The notes beneath the pieces are model-generated. The model had not been told where the DNA came from. It worked only from the letters and a program-made list of their open reading frames with translations, and did no database searches. Positions 1 to 8,816 of a DNA stretch of 52,113 nucleotides are shown here, piece by piece (position 1 is the stretch's first letter; each line of letters opens with the position of its first letter). Source of the DNA: Methylosinus sp. Ce-a6 (GTDB lineage: Bacteria; Pseudomonadota; Alphaproteobacteria; Rhizobiales; Beijerinckiaceae); contig NZ_BGJX01000024.1 of NCBI RefSeq assembly GCF_009811655.1, forward strand, positions 1 through 52,113, in the 5' to 3' direction. A program made the position numbers and the translations under genes.

Positions 1-402
1 CTCCCTATGGACGGGAGAGAAACGCCGGTCCGGCGACGCGCCGCCTGTCCAGGGACGGGGGTCGCCGTCCCGGATGGAGCCGGCCCCCGCCCGCGTTCCA
101 CGACCCGAGGAACGCGCCCTTGCATCGGCGGGAGCGAGGGAGAGATAGGAATATTTTCAGGATGTGTCAAGGGGCCGACGGTGGGGAGATTCGCCTTCTG
201 ACCCAAAGGGGACGTTCGCGGAAGCTGGGCGACTTTGGACCGAAGCTGTGTTCTTTCGCACGTATCTTTTGCACGACCCAACCCGTTGAAAATTTGGGTG
301 TGCGGCGACCGTGCAAAAGTCTTGATTTCTACGACAGGCGAAGAGCAGCTTCGAGCCATAGCGGAAATCCGCGTCAGGAACGCGGATTGCTAAAGCAGTC
401 GC
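1..402. other. Non-coding stretch with several inverted repeats
   Basis: I see no convincing gene here. Bases 1-140 are very GC-rich and can form several short hairpins in a row (7-bp arms GGGACGG/CCGTCCC and GCGTTCC/GGAACGC). Bases 266-319 form a nested inverted repeat: outer arms CTTTTGCACG at 266-275 and CGTGCAAAAG at 310-319, inner arms ACCCAA at 276-281 and TTGGGT at 294-299. I could not match this to a known RNA family. The left part may be the end of something that starts outside the window. Confidence 0.4.
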
Positions 403-1128
403 TCAAACGCGCGCTTCATTGGCAAGACTCGGAAGAGCAACCAGCTCGGCAAGCTTGGCCGCGACGTTTGCCATCGACTCTTCTTCAGTGCTCAAGCCGC
501 TTCGCGAGCCGAGCAGCGGGCTGACGTCACGGAGAGCCTCATACGTCGTGTTGTGCACGATGGGAACGAGCAGGTCGCGCGCTAGGAGTGCCGAAAGCTC
601 TTTGTCGGCGATGCCCTCTCCTTGTACGCGGCGCAATAGCGCAGGAGTTACCAGCACGATCCCGACCCGCGACTTCGCCAGTCCCTTGTCGATTTCGCGG
701 AGCAATGGCGCGCCGAGGAGAACGTCCTTCTCGCTGAACCAAACCGAGACACCGCGCGACTCAAGTAGATCGTGCAGCTCCTTGGCGGCACCTCCTCGGT
801 CGTCCCACGCGTGGCAGAGAAAGACGTCCCGAAGGTCAGGCAGGGACGCTCGCTTTTCGACGCTTTCGCGGATCGGTGTAAGCGCCCGCACCTCGGCAGG
901 CGTGTATGCCACGGACGAACCAGCTCGGGACCATCTCGGCCTTACGCTGCTGCCAGACCCGCCGCCGCTGCTCCGGCCGCCTCCGATGCTCGCCGACGAG
1001 GAGTATGACGGGAGCGAGTACGACGACCCGTAGCCGCTGTAGCGGCCAAAGCCGCCACGGCATGCAGGGCAGTTCGCTGCAGCACTTGCTGAGCGATGGC
1101 CCTCTACTGGTGCTGTGCATCTAGCCAA
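403..1128 (-). CDS. TIR-domain protein with cysteine-rich N-terminus
   Basis: About 241 residues. The C-terminal half is a TIR-like domain (TIR_2 type). It opens with DVFLCHAWDD, continues with the segment VWFSEKDVLLG, which carries acidic residues where TIR NAD-hydrolases have their catalytic Glu, and then VGIVLVTPALL. The N-terminus has CTAPVEGH followed by CPAC, a possible small zinc knuckle, then a Gly/Ser/Tyr-rich linker. I chose the TTG at 1128 because AAAGGAG lies 5 nt upstream of it; an in-frame ATG at 1143 would place that ribosome site inside the gene. Bacterial TIR domains act as NAD+ hydrolases in immunity or as scaffolds; which applies here is unknown. The DUF2188 gene is 80 bp upstream on the same strand, so the two may be co-transcribed. 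Confidence 0.75.
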   Translation of the reverse strand: MARCTAPVEGHRSASAAANCPACRGGFGRYSGYGSSYSLPSYSSSASIGGGRSSGGGSGSSVRPRWSRAGSSVAYTPAEVRALTPIRESVEKRASLPDLRDVFLCHAWDDRGGAAKELHDLLESRGVSVWFSEKDVLLGAPLLREIDKGLAKSRVGIVLVTPALLRRVQGEGIADKELSALLARDLLVPIVHNTTYEALRDVSPLLGSRSGLSTEEESMANVAAKLAELVALPSLANEARV

Positions 1129-1208
1129 GTGATCTCCTTTCATCTGACTTCGCCAATATGAAAACTGCCGCTCGATGAGCCGGCCAATTCAGACGGCTTT
1201 AGCGCCGC

Positions 1209-1418
1209 TCACCGCTTGCGCCACTTATCGGGGCTGCCGTTCTTCGTCTCGCGCACGCGCTCGACCAGCGGCGTCGCCTTCGGGTTCAATTCTTTGGCCC
1301 GCTGAATCGCTTTCGCCTGCGTCGGTTCAACCGCGCTCGCGCGCTGTGAGTTCGGCTTACGCACCGCGTAATCGCCCTCGGGTCTCCGCTCAACGAAAAG
1401 CTGATTTTTGTCGACCAT
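1209..1418 (-). CDS. DUF2188-like small protein
   Basis: About 69 residues. The opening MVDKNQLFVERRPEGDYAVR and the later TQAKAIQRAKEL match the usual DUF2188 layout (a short beta-rich start with 'G-W/Y-A-V', then a helix rich in Ala and Arg). The molecular function of DUF2188 is not known. The start at 1418 fits the family length and has GGAG about 8 nt upstream; ATGs at 1445 and 1424 are alternatives that add up to nine residues. The C-terminus is basic (KWRKR). It lies 80 bp upstream of the TIR-domain gene on the same strand, so a two-gene unit is possible. Confidence 0.65.
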   Translation of the reverse strand: MVDKNQLFVERRPEGDYAVRKPNSQRASAVEPTQAKAIQRAKELNPKATPLVERVRETKNGSPDKWRKR

Positions 1419-1696
1419 ATCCATCTCCACGAAGAGGGTCGCCACTACTAATGGAACGCAAGAGGCGGCATTGCCGCGATATGTGGGAGGCCAAGCTCCA
1501 CCTTCAAGATGTGGCCGGCAAGAAAACTATGACGTGAGACGACGTTTTCGCTGCATCTGCGAAACCGTCGAGAAGGAAAGTGATCTTGCAGTCGCATAAC
1601 CCGCCACTAGGGAACCGCGCGCGCGAATACCCCCTTCTGGCGCCTCTCAAATTTCTAAATCGCAGCGCCGCCGTCGCGCGGGCGCGCATTGTCCCC

Positions 1697-1702
1697 TATA
1701 AT
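1697..1702 (+). promoter_or_regulatory. Candidate -10 box (TATAAT), possible leaderless start
   Basis: A perfect TATAAT ends 8 nt before the ATG at 1711, and no Shine-Dalgarno sequence lies in between. If the box is used, transcription would start at or next to the ATG, giving a leaderless mRNA. No good -35 element is visible, so this is tentative. Confidence 0.35.
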
Positions 1703-1710
1703 TCGCCCCC

Positions 1711-2427
1711 ATGCGGATCATCCCCGTCATCGACCTCAAAGGCGGCCATGTCGTGCGCGCCTTTCGCGGCGAGCGCGCCGCCTATGCGCCGATCGTCACG
1801 CCGCTCGCCGCCGGCAGCGCGCCGGAGGCGATCGTCGCCGGCTTTCTGCGGCTCTTTGCTTTCGACACGATCTATATTGCCGATCTCGACGCCATAGAGC
1901 GATGCGGCGATCATGGCGCGGCGATCGAGGCGCTGGCGCGGCGCTTTCCGCAAATCTGTTTCTGGGTCGATAATGGCGCCGAAAGCGAGCCTGAAGGCTC
2001 GCGATCCGATGCGGCCCGTGGACCGCGAGCCTTCGGGCTCGCCAATCTTTATCCCGTCATCGGCAGCGAGAGTCTCGCGCAGGATCGCGCCCCGGATCTC
2101 TCGCGGGAGGCGCGCGCCATTCTCTCGCTCGATTTTCGCGGCGACGGCTTTCTCGGGCCGCGCGCGCTCCTCGACAATCCGCAATTCTGGCCGCCGCGCG
2201 TCATCGTCATGACTCTGGCGCGCGTCGGCGCCTTCGCCGGACCGGACCTCGCGCTTTTGTCGTCGCTGGCGCGCCGCGCGCAGGGCAGGGAGATCTACGC
2301 CGCCGGCGGATTGCGCGACGCGCGCGATCTCGAGGCGCTAGCGCGCATCGGCGTCGCCGGCGTGCTCGTCGCCTCGGCGCTGCATGACGGGCGGCTGTCG
2401 GCGCAGGAGCTGCGTCGCGCCATGTAA
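1711..2427 (+). CDS. HisA/HisF-related TIM-barrel protein of the methylotrophy cluster
   Basis: 238 residues. The N-terminus MRIIPVIDLKGGHVVRAF is the HisA/HisF first strand with its catalytic-type Asp8. A second conserved Asp lies in LSLDFRGDG (Asp141), and GGLRDARDLEAL resembles the phosphate-binding end of the barrel. HisA/HisF-related proteins of unknown reaction occur in methanogens and methylotrophs (TIGR00734 type), and position beside fae/orf7/orf5/mch supports that group rather than histidine HisA, since no his genes are near. A role in H4MPT or methylofuran biosynthesis is inference. Residues about 91-110 are encoded by a 58-bp palindromic element (1985-2042) that looks inserted in frame within a loop. 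Confidence 0.8.
   Translation: MRIIPVIDLKGGHVVRAFRGERAAYAPIVTPLAAGSAPEAIVAGFLRLFAFDTIYIADLDAIERCGDHGAAIEALARRFPQICFWVDNGAESEPEGSRSDAARGPRAFGLANLYPVIGSESLAQDRAPDLSREARAILSLDFRGDGFLGPRALLDNPQFWPPRVIVMTLARVGAFAGPDLALLSSLARRAQGREIYAAGGLRDARDLEALARIGVAGVLVASALHDGRLSAQELRRAM
1985..2042. repeat. Palindromic element inside the HisA-like gene
   Basis: Two 23-nt arms (1985-2007 and 2020-2042) are inverted copies with only two differences, both compatible with G-U pairing in RNA. Each arm is itself a small hairpin (GCGAGCC, 4-nt loop, GGCTCGC). The 58-bp unit sits in an open reading frame and adds a Ser/Arg/Pro-rich segment to the protein. It resembles protein-coding palindromic elements such as the Rickettsia RPE, but I cannot assign it to a named family. 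Confidence 0.8.
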
Positions 2428-2465
2428 GGTGTTTTCGTCCGATCGCTCGCGCGGCGTCGCGGCTT

Positions 2466-2748
2466 CCCTCTCCCCGCTCGCGGCTATTCGAATGCCACAT
2501 CCTCGTCTCCCCACGGCGTCCTGGCCGGGCTTGTCCCGGCCATCCACGCCAGCGCGCGCCGAGGCGTCGTAGAAGTTTGGCGTGACGCCGAAGCTCCGGC
2601 GGCGTCCGACATGGGATAGAGTCCGTCGATGGCGGGCGCTTTCCTTTGGTTTCTCAGCTGCTTGGCGTGGATGGCCGGGACAAGCCCGGCCATGACGGCC
2701 GCAGGGTTTCGCGCCATGTGAAGCCGATAGCCGCTCGCGGGGAGAGGG
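2466..2748. repeat. Nested inverted repeats between convergent genes
   Basis: The region from 2428 to 2870 holds no gene. A perfect 29-bp inverted repeat has arms at 2522-2550 and 2664-2692, and each arm is itself a hairpin (TGGCCGGG and CCCGGCCA). A looser outer pair lies at 2466-2490 and 2724-2748 (CCCTCTCCCCGC type). GGCCGGG-type repeats of this kind are common in alphaproteobacteria. The unit lies between the convergent HisA-like and fae genes and may stop transcription from both sides. Confidence 0.7.
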
Positions 2749-2810
2749 GGAGCGCGCCGAGCCGAACAACGGGAACCGTATGAAGGCGCCGTGCGGAAAT
2801 GAGCGCCGCC

Positions 2811-2847
2811 AAAAAAGAAAGAGGAGCCGCGGCGGCGGCTCCTCTTT
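2811..2847 (-). terminator. Rho-independent terminator after the second fae
   Basis: On the minus strand the arm AAAGAGGAGCCG pairs perfectly with CGGCTCCTCTTT and is followed by CTTTTTT. It lies 24 bp beyond the fae stop codon and ends the cluster transcript. Confidence 0.88.
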
Positions 2848-2870
2848 GCAGCCGGGAAACGATCCGCGCC

Positions 2871-3437
2871 TTACTCGGCGGCGGCGAAGGGGTGCTTGGC
2901 GGTCACGCGCTCGGAGAGCACGCGGGAGGCGCTCGGATCGCCCTTCAGCGCGCGGGCGATCGCTTCCTTCGTGGCGCGATAGTTGAAGTCCTGGATCTTC
3001 TGATCGTCATTGGCTTCCCAATGAATGAACACGCCGACCGAGATGAAGAGGTCGTCGGCCTGCTCGATCGGGATGATCCCTTCGGCGACGCTGTCGGCGA
3101 CCGCCTTGGCGACGCCATATTGCGCCGGGCCGAACATCTGCACGGCCTGCTTGGCGTTCTTGATCGTCACCTTGTTGAACAGGATCGTGTAGGGCTTCAC
3201 CAGGAGATTCGGCGCGACGACGGCGAGCAGGGTGGTGAAGCCGTCCTTGTTGTTGACGAGCGCATTGGCGAAAGCCGTCTCGGCGGAGCTGCCGCGCGGG
3301 CCCATCAGCAGGTCGATATGCGCGACCTCATTGCCCTCGCCGACGAGCGACTCGCCGACCAGCAGCTTCGGCGTCGAGCCGCCGACGCCGGCCTTCGGAA
3401 AGAGAGCGCCCAAGATCTTATCGATTATCGAAGCCAT
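2871..3437 (-). CDS. fae: Formaldehyde-activating enzyme, second copy
   Basis: 188 residues. Fae speeds condensation of formaldehyde with tetrahydromethanopterin to methylene-H4MPT in the cytoplasm. The conserved motif [12 protein letters not shown] is present with the active-site His (His40 here), as are [23 protein letters not shown] and VGVFIHWEA. Compared with the upstream copy it has an N-terminal extension of about 18 residues ([18 protein letters not shown]...). The start has AAGGAAA just upstream. It is very similar along its length to the copy at 3694-4203. Full-length bona fide Fae is likely; a paralogue with altered expression or substrate handling cannot be excluded. Confidence 0.95.
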   Translation of the reverse strand: MASIIDKILGALFPKAGVGGSTPKLLVGESLVGEGNEVAHIDLLMGPRGSSAETAFANALVNNKDGFTTLLAVVAPNLLVKPYTILFNKVTIKNAKQAVQMFGPAQYGVAKAVADSVAEGIIPIEQADDLFISVGVFIHWEANDDQKIQDFNYRATKEAIARALKGDPSASRVLSERVTAKHPFAAAE

Positions 3438-3587
3438 GTTCGATTTCCTTTCGGTCTGTTCGTCACGCCTTGGCGGCGTTGTTCTCGGCCTGCGCGAGGC
3501 CCCCCCAATCTCGCTGCAACTTCCGTCAGGAAGCCGACTGGTGACGCGCCGACCGCGGATCGATTCGCTTCAATTCGAGTCGACGAA

Positions 3588-3612
3588 GAGGAGCCGCGGG
3601 CGGCTCCTCGAA
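3588..3612 (-). terminator. Hairpin between the two fae genes
   Basis: A perfect hairpin, GAGGAGCCG with a 4-nt loop and CGGCTCCTC, lies about 85 bp past the first fae stop. It has the same arm sequence as the terminator after the second fae but lacks a strong U run. It could act as a weak terminator, attenuator or RNA-stabilising structure. The shared arm suggests that gene and hairpin were duplicated together. Confidence 0.6.
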
Positions 3613-3693
3613 AATCGCGGCGGCGGGCGCCGCATCGCAGCGAAGCGGCGGCGCGCGAGATGCGCGCCGTCGCTCGCCGGCCGACCGATGAGC

Positions 3694-4203
3694 TCAGTTG
3701 GCGCCGAAAGGATGCTTGACGTCGTTGCGCTTGGCGACGACCTCGGCGGCCTTCGGCTCGCCCTTGACGGCGCGCGCGATGGCTTCCTTCGTGGCCTGAT
3801 AGTTGTACTCCTGGATCTTCTTGTCGTCGTTGGCTTCCCAGTGGATGAACACGCCGACCGAGATGAAGAGGTCATCGGCCTCGGCGAGCGGGATCACGCC
3901 TTCGGCGACCGAATCGGCGACGGCCTTGGCGACGCCGGCCTGGGCCGGTCCGAACATCTGAACGGCCTGCTTGGCGTTCTTGATGGTGACCTTGTTGAAG
4001 AGGATCGTGTTCGGCTTGGCCAGCAGATTCGGCGCAACGACGGCGAGCAGCGTGGTGAAGCCGTCCTTGTTGTTGACGAGCGCATTGGCGAAGGCGGTCT
4101 CGGCCGCGCTGCCGCGCGGTCCGATCAGGAGGTCGATGTGAGCGACTTCATTGCCTTCGCCGACGAGCGACTCGCCGACCAGGAGCTTGTTGATCAGGGC
4201 CAT
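3694..4203 (-). CDS. fae: Formaldehyde-activating enzyme
   Basis: 169 residues, the usual Fae length. It carries [19 protein letters not shown] with the active-site His22, [36 protein letters not shown] and [16 protein letters not shown] chose the ATG at 4203 because AAAGGAAG lies directly upstream and the length then matches the family; an upstream in-frame start at 4239 lacks these features. It follows orf7 with a 138-bp gap in the order mch-orf5-orf7-fae known from Methylobacterium extorquens. It is probably highly expressed, as Fae is in methylotrophs. Confidence 0.97.
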   Translation of the reverse strand: MALINKLLVGESLVGEGNEVAHIDLLIGPRGSAAETAFANALVNNKDGFTTLLAVVAPNLLAKPNTILFNKVTIKNAKQAVQMFGPAQAGVAKAVADSVAEGVIPLAEADDLFISVGVFIHWEANDDKKIQEYNYQATKEAIARAVKGEPKAAEVVAKRNDVKHPFGAN

Positions 4204-4341
4204 GTTTCTTCCTTTCGATAAACTCGACTTGTCGCCCACGCGGCTGCCAGCGCGGGCGCCTCCCTCTGTCTCTCCGGCGTCAGGCCGAAATGCGGCCGAG
4301 CCGGTCGAGCCGGTCGCGAGACCATCTCGCGCGGCGCGAAC

Positions 4342-5203
<862 letters not shown>

Positions 5204-5211
<8 letters not shown>

Positions 5212-6172
5212 GGGCGCGGCGCGCGGCGCCGATCGCCGCCAAAATGTCGCCGGCGACGCGCTCGGCGATCTGGAAAGGGGTGACGCTCTGCAGCCCGCTC
5301 CAGCCGGCCATGCTGTTGACCTCGAGCACCATGGGCAGGCCGTCGGCGCCGCTGATGACATCGACGCCGGCGAAATCGGCGCCGAGGGCGGCGGTCGCGC
5401 GCAAGGCCAATTCGCGCTCGCGCGCGGTCGGCTCGCAGGGCGTCGGCCGCGCCCCCTGGCGCACATTGGTGATCCAGCGCCGCGAGCGCCGCCGCATCGC
5501 GCCGACGATCTCGCCATGCGAGACGAGCAAGCGCATATCCTCGTATTCCGGGCCCTTGGGCGCGACGAAGCGTTGCAGATAGAAGACGCCGCGCGCCTCC
5601 TCCTCCGTCGGCAGGTCTTCCTCGCGGCGGATGAGCTTCAACCCCCAGCCCTGCGCGCCGAACAGCGGCTTCAGCACCAGCGGCCCCGATCCGCATTCGC
5701 TGCGGATGATGCGCAGCGCCTCGGCGCGCGAGCCGGTCACGAAAGTCGCGGGCGTCGGAATGCGCGCGGCCGCGAGCAGGAAGCTCGCCGCGGATTTGTC
5801 GGTGCAGCGCTCGATCGCGCGCGCGCTGTTGACGAGCGGCACGCCGAGCGCGCCGAGCGCATGCAGCACGCCGAGCCGCAGCGTGATCGTCTCCAGCGAG
5901 CCGTCGCCGATCGCGCGCACGACGCAGGCGTCCGGCAGCGCGCCGTGAAAGCCCGGAATGGCGAGCGCCTGCGGTCGCGTCGTGTCGATCTTGCAGGCCG
6001 ACAGGCGCACGGGGACGGCCCGCGCGCCGTGACGCGCGAAGCCTTTGATGAGCCGCTCGACATGCCAGTCGAGCTCGTCGGTGAAGATCGCAATGCGCGG
6101 CGCCCCCTCGCGGGGGCGCGCGGGCTCAGCCGAAAGAGGCGTCGAGCAGTTTTTCGTCGATGGCTCCGCCAC
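5204..6172 (-). CDS. orf5: ATP-grasp ligase, methylotrophy orf5
   Basis: 322 residues of RimK-like ATP-grasp fold. After a ~25-residue leader comes [18 protein letters not shown], then the ATP-loop segment [16 protein letters not shown] and the metal-binding end [17 protein letters not shown]-grasp enzymes of this group join an amino acid, often glutamate, to a carboxylate. In methanogens MptN adds glutamate to H4MPT and MfnD joins glutamate to tyramine for methanofuran; either kind of reaction is possible here. The ATG lies 47 bp inside the end of mch, a long but plausible overlap; no later ATG is suitable. Confidence 0.85.
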
Positions 6173-7103
6173 GGAATGTCTCGCCGGTCTCGACCGCCGT
6201 CACGATCGCCTCGGCGGGCGAAAACAGGCTCGGGTCGATCTTGTAGAAGTCGCCCTTATACGCTTTGAAAATTTCCGCGAAAGGCCGTCCGTAGTCGCGC
6301 GAGGTCGAGCTCGGCAGTTTCTCGGCGAGCTCCTTGGCCGCCGAAGCCGGCCCGCGCACGAAGAGATGGGCGCGGCCCGAGTAGATGATCGCGTCATTGG
6401 TGCGGCCCATGGCCGTGACGAAATCGGGATGCGGCGGCGACAGCGGCGCGGTGGCGATGCCGTCGACAATGTGCTCGAGCGGGAATTTCAGCTCATGCGC
6501 CTTGTGCAGCGCCACCTCGAGCACGCGGCCGACGACCTGCACGCTGCCGGCCAGACTCTGCGTCGGCGCATAAATGAAGGCGAGCTTCTCCGGCGACACG
6601 CCGCAGTCATTGGCGACCTTGGCGACGACCGCCTCCGGCGGCGGCGCGCCGGCCTCCAGCACGATGGTCGCGCGATCGGCCGAGTCCTTATAGGGAAGCT
6701 CCGTGAACAGGGCTTCCTTGCGCGCCAGCGAGCGGCCGGGGCCGGAGCCGAGCGCGAAGAATTTCTCATGGGAGAGGCTCCAGCCGGCATATTGGCTGGC
6801 GAGACAGGCGACGACCGGGTCGTTGCTGGAGACGGTGAGCCAGAACGGCCAGTTCTTCTGGCCCGACGCCGGCGAGAGCGTGACCTTGCCGAGGCCCCCG
6901 AGGCAGATCTCGGTGAGAAGCAGGCCGGCGTCTATGCCGCCTGCGACCTTTGCGCCCGAGTCGATCAACAGCTCGCCCAGGCTTCCCCGCGAAACGGCGA
7001 GACGATAGCGCTCCGCCCCCGCGACGAGCCTGTCGACGATCTCGCCCGCCAGCGCATTGACGCTCGCCGTGGCGCGCCCGCTCGTATCCGATGTCCCTGT
7101 CAC
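6126..7103 (-). CDS. mch: Methenyltetrahydromethanopterin cyclohydrolase
   Basis: 325 residues, the normal Mch length. The enzyme interconverts methenyl-H4MPT+ and formyl-H4MPT in the cytoplasm, the middle step of formaldehyde oxidation. Recognisable blocks are [60 protein letters not shown] and [15 protein letters not shown]. It is the first gene of the minus-strand mch-orf5-orf7-fae-fae run. The 221-bp gap to the divergent small membrane gene presumably holds its promoter, but I see no clear consensus box. Confidence 0.96.
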   Translation of the reverse strand: MTGTSDTSGRATASVNALAGEIVDRLVAGAERYRLAVSRGSLGELLIDSGAKVAGGIDAGLLLTEICLGGLGKVTLSPASGQKNWPFWLTVSSNDPVVACLASQYAGWSLSHEKFFALGSGPGRSLARKEALFTELPYKDSADRATIVLEAGAPPPEAVVAKVANDCGVSPEKLAFIYAPTQSLAGSVQVVGRVLEVALHKAHELKFPLEHIVDGIATAPLSPPHPDFVTAMGRTNDAIIYSGRAHLFVRGPASAAKELAEKLPSSTSRDYGRPFAEIFKAYKGDFYKIDPSLFSPAEAIVTAVETGETFRGGAIDEKLLDASFG

Positions 7104-7324
7104 GTCTTTCGTCCTCGACTTTGGCCCGGCTCCGCGCGCCGGCCGGAATGCGGGCGGGACTTTACTAAGCTTTCGTCCCCGGCGAAAGCCACGCCGGGCG
7201 AAAGGGCCGCGCGCGGGCTGTCACTCCCCCGTCAAGAGACTCTCACGAGAGCATTACACGTCCCTGCTAGAGGAGCGGGCGTGATGCGGTGTCGAGGGCG
7301 ATTCCTTTTCGAGGAGAAGCGCAA

Positions 7325-7519
7325 ATGGCCGACAATATCGCGGAGAAGACCGGCGAGGCCGGCAAGAAAGACAAGGACACGGGCAAGCTGATCGCCGGCG
7401 GCGTCGCGGCGGTCATCGGCGCCGTGGTGGGCTATGGCCTCATGGGCGGCCCGGCCATCATCGCGAGCGCGGTGGTTTTCGGTTTGATCGGAGCGGCGCT
7501 GGGCTCCGTTTTCGATTGA
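7325..7519 (+). CDS. Small glycine-zipper membrane protein
   Basis: 64 residues. A charged N-terminus (MADNIAEKTGEAGKKDKDTG) is followed by a continuous hydrophobic, glycine-rich stretch of one long or two short membrane segments with GxxxG-type spacing (GGVAAVIGAVVGYGLMGG). The ATG at 7325 has GAGGAGA about 7 nt upstream, so the longer frame from 7289 is unlikely. No family is recognised. It is divergent from mch and has its own terminator downstream. Such small glycine-zipper proteins often oligomerise in membranes, but its function is unknown. Confidence 0.75.
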   Translation: MADNIAEKTGEAGKKDKDTGKLIAGGVAAVIGAVVGYGLMGGPAIIASAVVFGLIGAALGSVFD

Positions 7520-7606
7520 ACGCGTGGGTGGCGTGTGGCGTTGCGAGTCGCCGCTTCTCGGCGGCGGAGCGGAATTTATAGGGCGTAGTGATTGACCTGT
7601 CCCGTC

Positions 7607-7636
7607 GCGGCCCCGCTTTGCGGGGCCGCTTTTTTT
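7607..7636 (+). terminator. Rho-independent terminator
   Basis: Perfect hairpin GCGGCCCCGC-TTT-GCGGGGCCGC followed by seven T. It ends the small membrane-protein transcript. The last T is the first base (on the plus strand) of the azoreductase stop codon on the other strand. Confidence 0.93.
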
Positions 7637-8253
7637 CAGGCTGCCGCCAGCTCGGCGATCTCGCGCCGCGCCGCGGCCAGCGCCTCGTTTTTCTGCGCCT
7701 CGCCGAGGCCGACGCCCTCGGCGCGGACGAAGGCGAAATCGGTGACGCCGAGATTGCCGAAGGTCGTGCGCAGATAGGCCTCCTGATGGTCCTGCGCCGA
7801 TCGCGCGGCGTCCCCGGCGTAGAAATTGCCGCGCGTCGAGACGACGATGACGCGCTTGCCGGAAACGAGCCCCTGAACGCCCGCCGGCGTGTAGGCGAAG
7901 GTCTTGCCGGGAACCACCAGATGGTCGATCCAGCCGCGCAATTGCGTGGGAACCGAGAAATTATACATGGGCGCGCCGATGACGATGATATCGGCCGCCA
8001 GAAATTCGTCGAGCAGCTCGCGGCCGCGGGCGAGATCGGCGCTGAGGGCCGAGTCTTCGGGCTCGGCGCCGCCGGCGCGGGCGAAGAACAAGGGGCCGGA
8101 GAGGATCGGCGGCGCCTCTGCGGCCACGTCGCGATAGGCGACCTCGAGGCCGGGAATGTCGGCCTGCAGCTTTTCGACGAGCTCGGCGGTGAGGCGCCGG
8201 CTCAGCGATTTGTCGCCGAGAATGCTCGAATCGACTTGCAATAGGCGGGTCAT
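7636..8253 (-). CDS. azoR: FMN-dependent NADH-azoreductase
   Basis: 205 residues of the flavodoxin-like AzoR/AcpD family, which reduces azo dyes and quinones with NAD(P)H using FMN. The N-terminal MTRLLQVDSSILG phosphate-loop region, the FMN-binding APMYNFSVPTQLRGWIDHL and the segment VIVVSTRGNFY are clear. The ATG at 8253 has AGGAG about 10 nt upstream and gives the usual family length; the frame extends further without reason. It is divergent from an HxlR-type regulator with 77 bp between the starts, the standard layout for quinone- or electrophile-responsive control. Confidence 0.92.
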   Translation of the reverse strand: MTRLLQVDSSILGDKSLSRRLTAELVEKLQADIPGLEVAYRDVAAEAPPILSGPLFFARAGGAEPEDSALSADLARGRELLDEFLAADIIVIGAPMYNFSVPTQLRGWIDHLVVPGKTFAYTPAGVQGLVSGKRVIVVSTRGNFYAGDAARSAQDHQEAYLRTTFGNLGVTDFAFVRAEGVGLGEAQKNEALAAARREIAELAAA

Positions 8254-8330
8254 GCGGCTCGCTCCTGGTATAAAGTGGTAACCTAGGCTAGGATGCTCCC
8301 TGCCATCGGCGCGCGCAAGGAGGCACATTT
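8254..8330. promoter_or_regulatory. Divergent control region azoR/hxlR
   Basis: The 77-bp gap contains an AT-richer segment with a short dyad (CCTAGGCTAGG at 8282-8292) and the loose repeat GTATAAAGTGGTAAC. HxlR-type proteins usually bind dyads of this size between divergent genes. AAGGAGG at 8317-8323 is the hxlR ribosome site. The operator assignment is tentative. Confidence 0.35.
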
Positions 8331-8741
8331 TTGGAACGGGGTCACATGCATGTTCCCGCCCAATGCGGGCGCATTGCGGCGATACTGTCGCGGATCGGCG
8401 ACAAATGGACCGTCCTCGTCGTCGAATCTCTCGGCTCCGGGCCCTTGCGATTCAACGAGCTGCGGCGGCGCATCGGCGGAATCTCGCAACGTATGCTGAC
8501 GCTGACGCTACGCGCGGCGGAGCGCGACGGCTTCGTCACGCGCACCGTCTATCCGACCATTCCGCCTCGCGTCGATTATGAGCTCACGCCGCTCGGCCGC
8601 TCGCTGCGCGAGCCTCTGCATCGGCTCGGCGACTGGGCGCTCGAGAATGTCGAGACGATAGAGGAGTCACGACGCCGCTTCGACGCCGAGGCCGAAAAGC
8701 AGGCCGCCGGGCCCCGGCCGCAGCGCGCCGTCGGCGCCTGA
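8331..8741 (+). CDS. HxlR-family transcriptional regulator
   Basis: 136 residues of winged-helix HxlR type. The signature reads RIGDKWTVLVVESLGSGPLR, then FNELRRRIGGISQRMLTLTL and YPTIPPRVDYELTPLGRSL. A single Cys near the N-terminus (AQCGRI) sits where many family members have a redox-sensing Cys. The start is TTG at 8331, supported by AAGGAGG 7 nt upstream; the ATG four codons later is too far from it. It probably represses the divergent azoR and itself. The C-terminus is a short charged tail with no counterpart I recognise. Confidence 0.92.
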   Translation: MERGHMHVPAQCGRIAAILSRIGDKWTVLVVESLGSGPLRFNELRRRIGGISQRMLTLTLRAAERDGFVTRTVYPTIPPRVDYELTPLGRSLREPLHRLGDWALENVETIEESRRRFDAEAEKQAAGPRPQRAVGA

Positions 8742-8816
8742 ACCCGACGTCATTTGCGCAGATTGCGAAATCATGCGCAATGCGGCGCGATCGAGATTCG
8801 TCGGAGTGAGACGCAA

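Noticed and set aside
1711..2427. Histidine-pathway HisA
   Set aside because: No his genes are near, the neighbours are H4MPT genes, and HisA-like proteins of unknown reaction are known from methylotrophs; the name hisA was therefore not used.
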